Positions 1-7,739 of a stretch of DNA of 64,000 nt are shown piece by piece. The first letter of the stretch is position 1. The number at the start of each line of letters is the position of its first letter. The stretch comes from Paenibacillus castaneae (lineage in GTDB: Bacteria; Bacillota; Bacilli; Paenibacillales; Paenibacillaceae), in the NCBI RefSeq assembly GCF_002884445.1, contig NZ_KZ614144.1, positions 1,530,202 to 1,594,201 on the forward strand, in the 5' to 3' direction. A program made the translations under genes and the position numbers. The notes below the pieces were generated by a model. It was not told the origin of the DNA. It was given only the letters and a program-made list of their open reading frames with translations, and ran no database searches.

Positions 1-2
1 TT

Positions 3-317
3 GCTAGCTGGACTTATTACAAAGGCGAAGACAACAGCACAATCCTCTGGTGCGAAGAGGGCGTAATGAAAATTGGTACTCATCATGATGACCAAGTCAT
101 CGTAGAGCTTCGCAACGGCACGATTGAAAAGTACAAAGTCGGTGCAATCTCAACAAATGACAAGCAAGAAACGAGCGGTGTTATCAATGCTTTCCTTGAA
201 AGTATTCTGACTAATACTACACCTGCTGTAAGCGGTGAGGATGGACGCGCTTCCTTGAAAGTTATTTTGTGTGCATTCGAATCACAAGCAACAGGCAAAT
301 TTGTTAGTGTAAACTAA
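3..317 (+). CDS. Gfo/Idh/MocA-family oxidoreductase, C-terminal end (5' cut by window)
   Basis: The frame is open from the first bases of the window to a stop at 317, so this is the last 104 residues of a longer gene. The start lies outside the window; an internal ATG at 66 is not the real start. The ending, with 'SGEDGRASLKVILCAFES' followed by a short basic/hydrophobic tail, is what the C-terminal domain of Gfo/Idh/MocA NAD(P)-dependent sugar or inositol dehydrogenases looks like, where S-x-E-D/E-G lies near the active site. The catalytic N-terminal Rossmann domain is not visible, so the substrate cannot be named. A hairpin follows at once, so this is the end of its transcript. Confidence 0.75.
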   Translation, partial: ASWTYYKGEDNSTILWCEEGVMKIGTHHDDQVIVELRNGTIEKYKVGAISTNDKQETSGVINAFLESILTNTTPAVSGEDGRASLKVILCAFESQATGKFVSVN

Positions 318-326
318 TATATTCAT

Positions 327-376
327 TACCCCTGTTAGAACGTGAAATAGACGTTATAACGGGGGTATTCTTTTTA
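327..376 (+). terminator. Rho-independent terminator
   Basis: An imperfect inverted repeat (ACCCC-t-GTTA pairing with TAAC-g-GGGGT) is followed by a run of T. It closes the oxidoreductase transcript. Confidence 0.7.
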
Positions 377-399
377 GCACACTATCTTGCATTGTAGAA

Positions 400-411
400 T
401 ACCATATGGTA
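400..411. promoter_or_regulatory. 12-bp palindrome upstream of the PadR gene, candidate operator
   Basis: TACCATATGGTA is a perfect palindrome 118 bp before the padR-like start. A second inverted repeat, CTATTC-N9-GAATAG, lies at 444-464. PadR-family repressors usually act on their own promoter through dyads, so one of these may be the autoregulatory site. This is inference from position and symmetry only; neither is the ATGT-N8-ACAT site of classical PadR. Confidence 0.3.
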
Positions 412-529
412 ATATACAGATATTAGAAATCACTTACGCCCCGCTATTCTGTATTGTTGAATAGTAAGTATAGCTTTATAAGGACGTTCACGAGGCGATC
501 TACTCCGCTTCATTAATGGAGGACAGGAA

Positions 530-850
530 ATGAACATTCAATTTAAAAAAGGCGTGCTTGAAATTTGCGTCTTAGTACTCGCTACCAGAGGAGATCGTTA
601 TGGATATGAATTAGCAGTGAAAATATCCGAGAAATTCGAGGTAGCAGTTGGGAGCGTCTATCCGCTTCTAAACCGATTAACGCAGGATGGCTACTTTTCG
701 ACTTATTTGAAAGAATCGACGGAAGGGCCTCCGCGCAAATATTATCATTTAACCGCTGAGGGCTGGAATCATATGCGGATGCTAATCGCCGAATGGAAAG
801 ATTTCACGAATGCAGTAAATGAAATTGTAGAGGAAGGTCTTAAACCATGA
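530..850 (+). CDS. PadR-family transcriptional regulator
   Basis: The 106-residue protein has the size and sequence of the short PadR group: a winged helix-turn-helix (about residues 8-80, with 'GYELAVKISEKF' and 'GSVYPLLNRLTQDGYF') and one short C-terminal helix for dimerisation. The ATG at 530 has a good ribosome site (GGAGGA, 519-524). Its stop overlaps the next gene by 4 bp, so translation is coupled. A PadR gene followed by DUF1700 and DUF4097 genes is a recurrent Firmicutes operon linked to envelope stress. By analogy it is a repressor of its own operon; the inducer is unknown. Confidence 0.9.
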   Translation: MNIQFKKGVLEICVLVLATRGDRYGYELAVKISEKFEVAVGSVYPLLNRLTQDGYFSTYLKESTEGPPRKYYHLTAEGWNHMRMLIAEWKDFTNAVNEIVEEGLKP

Positions 851-1404
851 CAATAAGGGATCAGTACATGAATGAGTTGGAAGGATTGCTTATGAAGGTG
901 CCGGAGCAGGTTAGAAAGGAATGGCTGTACGATTATTATATTCACTTTCAGCAGGCGCACGAGAATGGCCAAACCGAAGAGGAAGCAGCTCGCGAGCTTG
1001 GCGATCCGAGGTTGATTGCGGGCGAGCTGCTGCTTGGCTACCGGGTTGACCAAGCGGAGTCAAATAATAGCTTCAGCAAGCTTTCACGTGCTGTTTTCGC
1101 TACGGTAAGCTTAGGTTTATTCAATATTATATTCATTTTAGGCCCTTATTTGGCTTTGGCTGCCGTGCTGCTCGCTTTGTGGGCCGTTGCCGTAGCAGTA
1201 GGTTTAGCAGGTGTAGGCATTGTAATTGAAAGCTTATGGAACGGTACATTCAATATTGCTCAAGCTCTTACATTAGGTTTAATAAGCTGTTCCATAACGA
1301 TACTGCTAATAATCGGATTAAATGCACTTACGAAAGCTTTTTTCAAAATGACATTAAAATATTTGAAATTCAACACTCGTATAGTTAGGGGAAATCAAAA
1401 ATGA
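847..1404 (+). CDS. DUF1700 (HAAS-type) membrane protein
   Basis: The 185-residue protein has a soluble N-terminal region (about 1-65) with the HAAS-like pattern 'MNELEGLLMKVPEQ...AARELGDPRLIAGELL', then hydrophobic segments at about 82-105, 107-130 and 140-165. Many membrane proteins partnered with PadR regulators carry such a helical domain, which is thought to contact the regulator or a partner protein. It overlaps both neighbours by 4 bp (ATGA), the mark of a tightly coupled three-gene operon. The exact function is not established. Confidence 0.85.
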   Translation: MTIRDQYMNELEGLLMKVPEQVRKEWLYDYYIHFQQAHENGQTEEEAARELGDPRLIAGELLLGYRVDQAESNNSFSKLSRAVFATVSLGLFNIIFILGPYLALAAVLLALWAVAVAVGLAGVGIVIESLWNGTFNIAQALTLGLISCSITILLIIGLNALTKAFFKMTLKYLKFNTRIVRGNQK

Positions 1405-2237
1405 AAAAACTTGTTGCGATAGCGCTTATTATGCTGGGGATTGGAATCATTTGTTCGTTTTTTGTTTTTGGCGAAAGTGATATGACGAAATTTAAAGGTG
1501 AAGCATATTTGCAGGAGAAGACTGTGGATGCTTCATCCGTAAAATCGATTCATGCAGAAACAGACACGTTCAATCTGACATTTGTGCGCGGAAGTACGGA
1601 AGATATTCAAATACGGCTTGAAGGCAGCGCAAGCGAAAAAAATATAAATAAGATTATATTTAAGGCGGAACAAAAGGGTGATACGCTATATATTACAGGA
1701 AACACGAAAAAACAATTTATGATTGGCATATCGATCATTAATCTGAAGATGACAGTCGAGCTGCCGGAAAAACTTTGGGAATCATTCGACATTGAAACGG
1801 ATACAGGAAACATTTCTGTTGATCAACTGAAAACAGAGAAAATAAAAGTAAAATCAGATACGGGTAACGTGAAAATAAACGATTATACGGTTGAACAATT
1901 CGTCTTTGAGACGGACACCGGCAATGTTACCTTAACGGATGGTAGTGGCAGCTTAAAAGGCAAAACGGATACGGGCAACATACGTATAGAGGCAGAACAA
2001 TTACTGAGAGATATTACTTTGCAATCGGACACCGGCAATATATCGATAAATGTAGATAAACAACCACAATCTGCAACAATCCGCATTAAGAATGATGTAG
2101 GAAACAACAAGGTGGAATGGGATGGTTTTATGAACCATAGTAATTCCAAACGCAATATTGATGGTATAATAGGCAGCGGTGAATTGAAAATTGATATTAA
2201 ATCGGATGTTGGTAACATCAAGCTAGGTAACCGATAA
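1401..2237 (+). CDS. DUF4097 beta-repeat envelope protein
   Basis: The 278-residue protein has one N-terminal hydrophobic segment (about 4-23) acting as signal or anchor. The rest is a repetitive beta-strand domain in which a T/S-D-T/V-G-N motif recurs seven times (for example ETDTGNISVD, KSDTGNVKIN, KSDVGNIKLG). This is the DUF4097 (adhesin-like, LiaG-related) beta-helix pattern, and the protein probably faces the outside. It is the last gene of the PadR operon and is followed by a terminator. Ligand and role are unknown. Confidence 0.85.
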   Translation: MKKLVAIALIMLGIGIICSFFVFGESDMTKFKGEAYLQEKTVDASSVKSIHAETDTFNLTFVRGSTEDIQIRLEGSASEKNINKIIFKAEQKGDTLYITGNTKKQFMIGISIINLKMTVELPEKLWESFDIETDTGNISVDQLKTEKIKVKSDTGNVKINDYTVEQFVFETDTGNVTLTDGSGSLKGKTDTGNIRIEAEQLLRDITLQSDTGNISINVDKQPQSATIRIKNDVGNNKVEWDGFMNHSNSKRNIDGIIGSGELKIDIKSDVGNIKLGNR

Positions 2238-2267
2238 TTAAAAGTCAGAAGCATAACTGCGAGACCA

Positions 2268-2307
2268 AAAGCAGACCATGGGATTTCCCTGTGTTCTGCT
2301 TTTTTTA
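2268..2307 (+). terminator. Rho-independent terminator of the PadR operon
   Basis: AAAGCAGA pairs with TCTGCTTT around a GGG/CCC inner stem, and a T-run follows. Confidence 0.75.
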
Positions 2308-2379
2308 TGTCTCACGTCTCAGTGTGGTTGTTTATAGCATATGATGTAGCAATTGTTTTTCTGAAAGGTGCGATGATTT

Positions 2380-3066
2380 ATGACTGCTGAACGCAAAAAC
2401 TTCCGCAGATTCACTTATGCGGAATATGTAGATTACTTAAAACCGTTTGTTTCCAAGGTGAAATTCTCTCAGGTTCACGTTCATGGAACATGGAAACCCA
2501 CTATTGCCGATTATCGCAAAGCTGCTGAGAAAATAAAAATCATTCAGGCGATGTGGCGTTTTCATACGGTGACAAACAATTGGGGAGATATAGCTCAGCA
2601 TGCGACGATTGATCCAGACGGTTTCATTTGGGAAGGGAGATCACTACTTGAGGCTCCGGCTTCGGCAAGTGGATACAATGATGCTGATCTAGACGGTGTT
2701 CATCCATTCATGTTCGAAATGATCGGAAATTTTGACGTGGGAGCGGAGAAACTTGAAGGCGCTCAGCTTGCGACTGCTGTTAAATTGACGAATGCAATCA
2801 TATCGCTGTGGAAGCTGCCAGAGTCTCAAATTAAGTTTCATCGAGAATTGAATCCGGCCAAGACATGTCCAGGCAGCTCTGTTAGCAAAGCTTCCTTCCT
2901 TGCGTTGGTAAGGGATTGGAGGAGTGTGGATATGTCCCCAGCAGATGCGAATACGATTATCTCAAAATGGCTGTCTCCTGCATGGTTTGCAGCAGCGACT
3001 AAGGCTGAGAAAGACGAGATTCACCGCCTGGCAGAGGAGCTTCGCAAAGCTAGCGGCCAATTGTGA
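2380..3066 (+). CDS. N-acetylmuramoyl-L-alanine amidase domain protein
   Basis: The 228-residue protein matches the amidase_2/PGRP zinc amidase fold. Probable zinc ligands are H35 (in VHVHGTW), H154 (in FHREL) and C163 (in KTCPG), with a core 'HATIDPDGFIWEGRS'. No signal peptide is visible, as is common for phage-derived or spore-cortex amidases that leave by lysis or other routes. The last about 45 residues form a helical tail with no cell-wall-binding motif I recognise. It stands alone, with no holin or other phage gene nearby, so I read it as a chromosomal peptidoglycan hydrolase rather than part of a prophage. Confidence 0.8.
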   Translation: MTAERKNFRRFTYAEYVDYLKPFVSKVKFSQVHVHGTWKPTIADYRKAAEKIKIIQAMWRFHTVTNNWGDIAQHATIDPDGFIWEGRSLLEAPASASGYNDADLDGVHPFMFEMIGNFDVGAEKLEGAQLATAVKLTNAIISLWKLPESQIKFHRELNPAKTCPGSSVSKASFLALVRDWRSVDMSPADANTIISKWLSPAWFAAATKAEKDEIHRLAEELRKASGQL

Positions 3067-3292
3067 AACGGTTTCAAATTCGATGATGAGCATATTCTCA
3101 TAATGCAGCAGTGATGCTGTTTTGCGGCCTGTTTTCGGCATATTACCAGTTATTGTGTCATGAAACGACAAAAACCCCGTGTTAAGATAAGTGGCGTCGG
3201 GAGAACAAACGCTTTACGCCAGAAAATATATGCAAGTTATTAGGATCCAACTTTCATATATTTTAAAACTTATCATACAGGAGGAATCATTC

Positions 3293-4108
3293 ATGAAGAT
3301 GCAACCAATTCGAGTAGGTGTCGCAGGTATAATCGCAGCAACGGTAATCGGTGCAGGATTAGTGGCTCCAACAGCAAATGCAGCACCTGCTGTGAAAACA
3401 AATTCCACCATTCAAACGTATATGCTTAATCAAGATGCATTTAAAAACATTGCTAATAGTTACGGTCTGGATCTTAGTAAGCTCTTTAACGGCATTACTA
3501 TTTCATTGCCAGATTGCTTTGCTGGAAATACAGGAACAGTAACAAAGCCAAGCACGGGAACAGGTACAGTAACGAAGCCAAGCACTGGAACAGGTACAGT
3601 AACGAAGCCAAGTACTGGAACAGGCACAGTAACAAAGCCTAGCACTGGAACAGGTACGGTAACAAAGCCTAGCACTGGAACAGGCACAGTAACAAAGCCT
3701 AGCACCGGAACAGGCACAACTACCGGAGGAGATTCTAGCTTGGGTGCATTCCAATCTCAAGTAATCGATCTTGTTAACCAAGAACGTGCCAAAGCAGGTA
3801 TGTCGGCATTGAAGAGCGACACGCTTCTAACAAAGGTAGCAACTGACAAAGCAAAAGATATGGATGTAAACAATTATTTCAGTCACACATCACCAACATA
3901 CGGATCACCTTTTGATATGATGCGTTCTTATGGCGTGACTTATTCCTATGCAGGCGAGAATATTGCTGCTGGTCAAAGAACACCGCAAGAAGTAATGACA
4001 GCTTGGATGAACAGCGAAGGCCACCGCGCTAACATTCTAAACAATAATTTCACAAAAATCGGTGTTGGCTATGTGAACGGCAAATGGGTACAAGAATTTA
4101 CTGGTTAA
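3293..4108 (+). CDS. Secreted CAP-domain (YkwD/SCP-like) protein with Thr-Lys-Pro repeat linker
   Basis: The start is the ATG at 3293, behind the ribosome site AGGAGG; the open frame upstream to 3191 lacks one. The 271-residue product has a signal peptide ending near 'TANAAP', a short N-terminal domain, six perfect copies of GTVTKPSTGT as a linker, and a C-terminal CAP domain (about 150-271) with NYFSHTSP, YAGENIAAG and SEGHRANILN. These contain the conserved His/Glu cavity residues. It is exported, and the repeat resembles wall-spanning linkers. CAP proteins of this type are common in spore formers; their biochemical role is not settled. Confidence 0.88.
   Translation: MKMQPIRVGVAGIIAATVIGAGLVAPTANAAPAVKTNSTIQTYMLNQDAFKNIANSYGLDLSKLFNGITISLPDCFAGNTGTVTKPSTGTGTVTKPSTGTGTVTKPSTGTGTVTKPSTGTGTVTKPSTGTGTVTKPSTGTGTTTGGDSSLGAFQSQVIDLVNQERAKAGMSALKSDTLLTKVATDKAKDMDVNNYFSHTSPTYGSPFDMMRSYGVTYSYAGENIAAGQRTPQEVMTAWMNSEGHRANILNNNFTKIGVGYVNGKWVQEFTG
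3533..3712 (+). repeat. Six tandem 30-bp repeats inside the CAP-protein gene
   Basis: Six in-frame 30-bp units (starts 3533, 3563, 3593, 3623, 3653, 3683) each encode GTVTKPSTGT. The protein units are identical while the DNA differs only at a few third positions, so copy number may vary by slippage or recombination. Confidence 0.95.
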
Positions 4109-4142
4109 TTCCTAATAACGGAATTGAAACTCATGTATAAAT

Positions 4143-4167
4143 GTTAAGGGCGCCTGTCGCCCTTAAC
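4143..4167 (+). terminator. Strong hairpin after the CAP gene
   Basis: GTTAAGGGCG pairs perfectly with CGCCCTTAAC over a 5-nt loop. There is no T-run, so it may stabilise the 3' end of the mRNA rather than terminate on its own. Confidence 0.5.
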
Positions 4168-4234
4168 ACCCTATCATTTCAAATAACTCTGCCGAAGTTG
4201 TGAAACGTCGGAAGAGCACCGGAGGAATTAACTC

Positions 4235-4867
4235 ATGTTTAAAAAAAGCACTTTAGCAGCAGCCGTAATTGGCTTGTCCGTCATGATGGCGGCAGGAACA
4301 GCGAATGCAGCTGCCAAAACACATACTGCGACAGACAATGATACATTCTGGAAGCTCTCCAAGCAGTACAATGTACCGCTAGATAAACTGCAGGAAGCAA
4401 ATCCAAGCATAGATCCTTTGAATATATATATTGGAATGAAGCTTACAATTCCTTCAATGGAAAAAGAAGCAGCGGCAAATGAAGTTAAAGCTGCGTCTGT
4501 GGATTCAGCAAAAACAATAACCGCTGTGAATGGCAAAAAAATAGAATACTCCAAATCATTAAATGTACAAGCTACTGCTTATACAGCAGCAGCTTCCGAG
4601 AATGGCAAATGGGGCGCAGTCGACTACTTTGGCGACAAGCTGAAGGTTGGCACGATTGCTGTTGATCCTAAATTGATTCCACTGGGCACAAAGCTTTATG
4701 TGACCGGCTATGATTATAACGGATTGCCGCAAGGCGGAATGGTAGCGACAGCTACGGATATAGGCGGAGCGATTAAAGGGAACCGCATTGATATTTTTGT
4801 TCCAGGCTCGACGAGCCAAGCGCAATCGTTTGGTATTCAGAACGTCAAACTATTCGTAATAGAATAA
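4235..4867 (+). CDS. Secreted LysM and 3D-domain protein
   Basis: The 210-residue protein has a signal peptide cleaved near 'ANAAAK', one LysM peptidoglycan-binding domain (about 28-72, ending in GMKLTIPS), and a C-terminal 3D domain (about 108-210) with 'VQATAYTA', 'GTIAVDPKLIPLGTKLYV' and 'ATDIGGAIKGNRIDIF', which contain the three conserved aspartates. 3D domains are lytic-transglycosylase-like folds found in YocH, YabE and RpfB-type wall hydrolases. The ribosome site is GGAGG. A terminator follows. Likely role: wall turnover outside the membrane. Confidence 0.9.
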   Translation: MFKKSTLAAAVIGLSVMMAAGTANAAAKTHTATDNDTFWKLSKQYNVPLDKLQEANPSIDPLNIYIGMKLTIPSMEKEAAANEVKAASVDSAKTITAVNGKKIEYSKSLNVQATAYTAAASENGKWGAVDYFGDKLKVGTIAVDPKLIPLGTKLYVTGYDYNGLPQGGMVATATDIGGAIKGNRIDIFVPGSTSQAQSFGIQNVKLFVIE

Positions 4868-4877
4868 GCATAGATAA

Positions 4878-4921
4878 TAAACCGATTGTCTGCTCCTTGA
4901 GAGCAGCTTTCGGTTTTTTTG
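4878..4921 (+). terminator. Rho-independent terminator
   Basis: AAACCGA pairs with TTCGGTTT around an inner CTGCTC/GAGCAG stem, followed by a T-run. It ends the LysM-3D gene and faces the convergent deacetylase gene. Confidence 0.85.
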
Positions 4922-5749
4922 TTACCTACGTGCCGCTGGCTGTCCAACAAGCTCAGGAAGTGTAACAATTTCATAACCTTTGTTATGCAGCATTTCAATT
5001 ATTTTGGGCAAAGCGTTAATGGTTCCAGCGAAACTTTGGCCTCTTCCGCCTCCAGCGTGCTGAAGTACGATTGAACCTGGCTGCAGTGTATTTTTTATAT
5101 TTTTGATAATTCGCGTATCGCTCGGATTGTTTTTCCAATCTACAGAATCGACATCCCAATTTACAATTGTGAAACCGGCTTGCTTGCTCCATTTCACCTG
5201 GTGCGGCAGTGTCTCGCCATATGGTGGACGAATAAAGTGTGGGGAGTAGCCGACAATATTTCTAATAATAGAATCGGTGCCTTCGATTTGCTTTCGATAA
5301 TTGGTTAAGGAAAGCTTTGATAAAACAGCATGGTCATAAGAGTGATTTCCAATGATATGCCCTTCCTTATGTATCCTTTTGACTAGGGTAGGATTTCTGG
5401 ATGCACGGTTTCCCACAATAAAAAAAGTAGCACGTACTTCGTATTTCGCTAGTATATCTAAAATAGCCGGTGTAACTCTTGGATCGGGAGCATCATCAAA
5501 CGTAAGGGCAACTCTTCTCTTATTGCGAGGTCCATTTAACAGAAATGAATGAGGATACTGTCTATGCAGCTCGACCCATGATATGCCGGAAATTTTTCGT
5601 TTTTTTATTTTTTTGTCGGGCTTGGACCATGTTTGCTGCGTCCCATCAGCATACGCAGGAGCGGAATAGTGGGCTTGACCAAAAAGAAGACAAGCCGTTA
5701 TAGCCGCAAATGCAAAGCATTTCATTATTTTACGCCGAATGCTCTTCAT
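4922..5749 (-). CDS. Secreted polysaccharide deacetylase (NodB domain)
   Basis: The 275-residue protein starts with a basic, hydrophobic signal peptide (cut near 'PAYADG'), then a NodB domain from about residue 78. Motif 1 is TFDDAPDP (usually TFDDGP, so Gly is replaced by Ala), motif 2 HSYDH gives the two zinc histidines, motif 3 is RPPYGE, then WDVDSVDW and the histidine of IVLQHAGG. The catalytic set is intact. Such enzymes deacetylate N-acetyl sugars in peptidoglycan or another wall polymer outside the cell. It is convergent with the LysM-3D gene. Confidence 0.9.
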   Translation of the reverse strand: MKSIRRKIMKCFAFAAITACLLFGQAHYSAPAYADGTQQTWSKPDKKIKKRKISGISWVELHRQYPHSFLLNGPRNKRRVALTFDDAPDPRVTPAILDILAKYEVRATFFIVGNRASRNPTLVKRIHKEGHIIGNHSYDHAVLSKLSLTNYRKQIEGTDSIIRNIVGYSPHFIRPPYGETLPHQVKWSKQAGFTIVNWDVDSVDWKNNPSDTRIIKNIKNTLQPGSIVLQHAGGGRGQSFAGTINALPKIIEMLHNKGYEIVTLPELVGQPAARR

Positions 5750-5890
5750 ACCTCATCATTCCTTACTTATTTATTTATAGGCATCGTGCCGCTATTTTAC
5801 CCTTGGAGTATTCTTTCATACACTTTACATCGAAAAAGGCTAAGCTTAAGATAAATACATAGATGTTTCCAACAAAAGGAGAGAAATGAA

Positions 5891-6784
5891 ATGAAGCTGC
5901 TGCAATTTATTGACCATGGACAAGTAAAGCTTGGCGTAATGACTGAGGCAGGTATTATCGATGTTGAAGCTGCATCACAAACATTCCAAATCAAAGCACC
6001 CACATCGGTCGAAGAAGCTATTAAAGGCGGCACGACGGCGAGTGCAGAGCTTGATCAGCTCATTATTGCTGCGAATGAAAATCCAAATCCTGCATTTTTG
6101 ATTGAGGAATCGATGATTACATATGCACCGGCTGTTAGTACTCCGCAGAAGATCATCTGTGTGGGTCTTAACTATCGCAAGCATGCGGAGGAGACGAAGG
6201 CGGATATCCCAACCTCGCCTATATTGTTTAATAAATTTGCTAATGCGCTTAGCGCTCATGAACAATCTATAGTACTGCCTCATACAAGCAACGAGGTGGA
6301 TTATGAGGCAGAGCTTGCTATCGTCATCGGCAGGAAGGCGAAGGATGTCGCAGAAGCGGATGCGCTTGATTATGTATATGGCTATTGCTGCGCTAATGAC
6401 TTGTCTGCACGTAATTTGCAGCGGCGTACATCACAATGGATGCTAGGCAAAAGCTGTGACGGCTTCGCCCCGCTGGGGCCATATATAGTGACTGCAGACG
6501 AGATTAGCAACCCAGATAATCTATCCATTTCATGCCGTGTTAACGGTGTGCAAAAGCAGAATTCCAATACAGCTGATATGATTTTTTCATGCAGAACTAT
6601 TATTAGCTATATTTCGCAGCATATGACTCTAGAGCCTGGCGATATCATATTGACGGGAACGCCTGAAGGAGTTGTGATCGGCTATCCGAGGGAGCAGCGT
6701 GTTTATTTACAATCTGGGGATAATGTATCGGTAACTATCGAGAAGCTGGGAGAGCTGCGGAATACGATGATTTCTTTTCATTGA
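5891..6784 (+). CDS. Fumarylacetoacetate hydrolase-family protein
   Basis: The 297-residue protein has the FAH-family C-terminal domain: 'ICVGLNYRKHAEE', 'PILFNKF', 'VDYEAELAIVIGR' (the E-x-E metal ligands), 'ANDLSARNLQ' and 'GDIILTGTPEGV'. Members hydrolyse or decarboxylate C-C bonds in acylpyruvates, oxaloacetate or catechol breakdown products with Mg2+ or Mn2+. The substrate cannot be read from the sequence and no aromatic catabolic genes are nearby. The ribosome site AAGGAGAG precedes the ATG. Its stop codon overlaps the Fur-like box of the next gene. Confidence 0.88.
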   Translation: MKLLQFIDHGQVKLGVMTEAGIIDVEAASQTFQIKAPTSVEEAIKGGTTASAELDQLIIAANENPNPAFLIEESMITYAPAVSTPQKIICVGLNYRKHAEETKADIPTSPILFNKFANALSAHEQSIVLPHTSNEVDYEAELAIVIGRKAKDVAEADALDYVYGYCCANDLSARNLQRRTSQWMLGKSCDGFAPLGPYIVTADEISNPDNLSISCRVNGVQKQNSNTADMIFSCRTIISYISQHMTLEPGDIILTGTPEGVVIGYPREQRVYLQSGDNVSVTIEKLGELRNTMISFH

Positions 6785-6809
6785 TAATCATTATCGATGA
6801 ATGTATAAT
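6781..6809 (+). promoter_or_regulatory. Sigma-A promoter with Fur box over the -35
   Basis: TTGATA (6781-6786), a 17-bp spacer and TATAAT (6804-6809) form a near-ideal sigma-A promoter. TGATAATCATTATCG (6782-6796) matches the 7-1-7 Fur box TGATAAT-N-ATTATCA at all but the last base and covers the -35. Iron repression of the gene at 6845 is therefore likely. Confidence 0.85.
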
Positions 6810-6844
6810 ATAGAAGCCATTATTTATTACATGTATAAGGTGTT

Positions 6845-7678
6845 ATGGAGAGGAAAAAAAGCGAAATGAATGATTCCATTATGGCATGCCTCGCAAAAGA
6901 GTATGATCTAACGACGCAGCCGCGTGAGCTGGTTGTTTATCGTTGTGCTGCCATTGATTTACTGAATGAAAGTAAAATGAAGCATTTGTTAGCACTATAC
7001 ACACCTCTTGTGAAGGGCAAGGAGCAGGCAGTAGGGGAAGCCTATATGACAGGCTGGTTCAGAGGTCCGACAATGGGTCTTCTCTATGCTCTTTCAGCAT
7101 GGAATAAGTCCATTAATTTGTCACTCCATAATATAACGATTGAAATTTATAAGAATAGCTATAATGATATTGAATATTATAGCTGCGGCTTCCTGCTTAG
7201 CAATGTTGAGCTGGAGGACGGGCCGCAGCTGCCGTTAGACAATAGCGATTGGGTCACAGAAAAGCTGGGACATTATTTTCAACATACCGTTCGACCGATA
7301 TTCGAGTCAATTGCCAAAGTAGGGTCGCTTAAGATTGGAATGCTTTGGAGCCAGCTTCCTACATCATTTGAATATAGCTATGAGCTGCTGCTGAAATCAG
7401 ATAAGAGCGATGAAGTTAAGCTGCAAACGATTAGGAATTATAAGCTGATGAAGTCACTCGACGGGCAGCGTTTTGGAAGAAAAAACAATCCATTGGATGT
7501 GAAATTCCGGTTGACGGAATCAATGGATTGTCCAGATAAACAAATTAGAATGAAATATACGTGCTGCCAATATTATTTGGTGGAGGACGGCTATTATTGC
7601 TTTACGTGTCCGAAGATAAGGGAGAGTGAACGGGAAGAGCGTCGAATGGCCTTCCGTTCTGAGAATCAGAAACAATAA
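6845..7678 (+). CDS. FhuF-like ferric-siderophore reductase (2Fe-2S)
   Basis: The 277-residue protein ends with C240-C241-x10-C252-x2-C255, the unusual CC-x10-CxxC cluster motif of FhuF-type siderophore-iron reductases and the related IucA/IucC-associated C-terminal domain. The rest shows no transmembrane segment, so it is cytoplasmic. Known FhuF reduces iron from hydroxamate siderophores after import. The Fur box in its promoter fits that role. There is no siderophore transporter or biosynthesis gene beside it, so it is an orphan in this locus. The start could also be the ATG at 6866. A shared bidirectional terminator follows. Confidence 0.78.
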   Translation: MERKKSEMNDSIMACLAKEYDLTTQPRELVVYRCAAIDLLNESKMKHLLALYTPLVKGKEQAVGEAYMTGWFRGPTMGLLYALSAWNKSINLSLHNITIEIYKNSYNDIEYYSCGFLLSNVELEDGPQLPLDNSDWVTEKLGHYFQHTVRPIFESIAKVGSLKIGMLWSQLPTSFEYSYELLLKSDKSDEVKLQTIRNYKLMKSLDGQRFGRKNNPLDVKFRLTESMDCPDKQIRMKYTCCQYYLVEDGYYCFTCPKIRESEREERRMAFRSENQKQ

Positions 7679-7687
7679 CAGAATGAA

Positions 7688-7737
7688 CAAAAAGACCTTC
7701 TACTCATCGCGTTGGCGAAGAATGAAGGTCTTTTTAT
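7688..7737. terminator. Bidirectional terminator
   Basis: AAAAAGACCTTC pairs with GAAGGTCTTTTT between two convergent genes, with an A-run on one side and a T-run on the other. Confidence 0.9.
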
Positions 7738-7739
7738 TA

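Noticed and set aside
2380..3066. Amidase as a sign of a prophage
   Set aside because: No holin, integrase or structural gene is nearby, and flanking genes are chromosomal wall genes.
3067..3292. A c-di-AMP (ydaO-type) riboswitch before the CAP gene
   Set aside because: Such switches often precede wall hydrolases, but I could not find the conserved core sequences here or before the LysM-3D gene.
3460..3781. Antisense frames across the Thr-Lys-Pro repeats as genes
   Set aside because: They are shadows of the repeat in the CAP gene, have low-complexity proline/valine or cysteine-rich translation, and lack ribosome sites.
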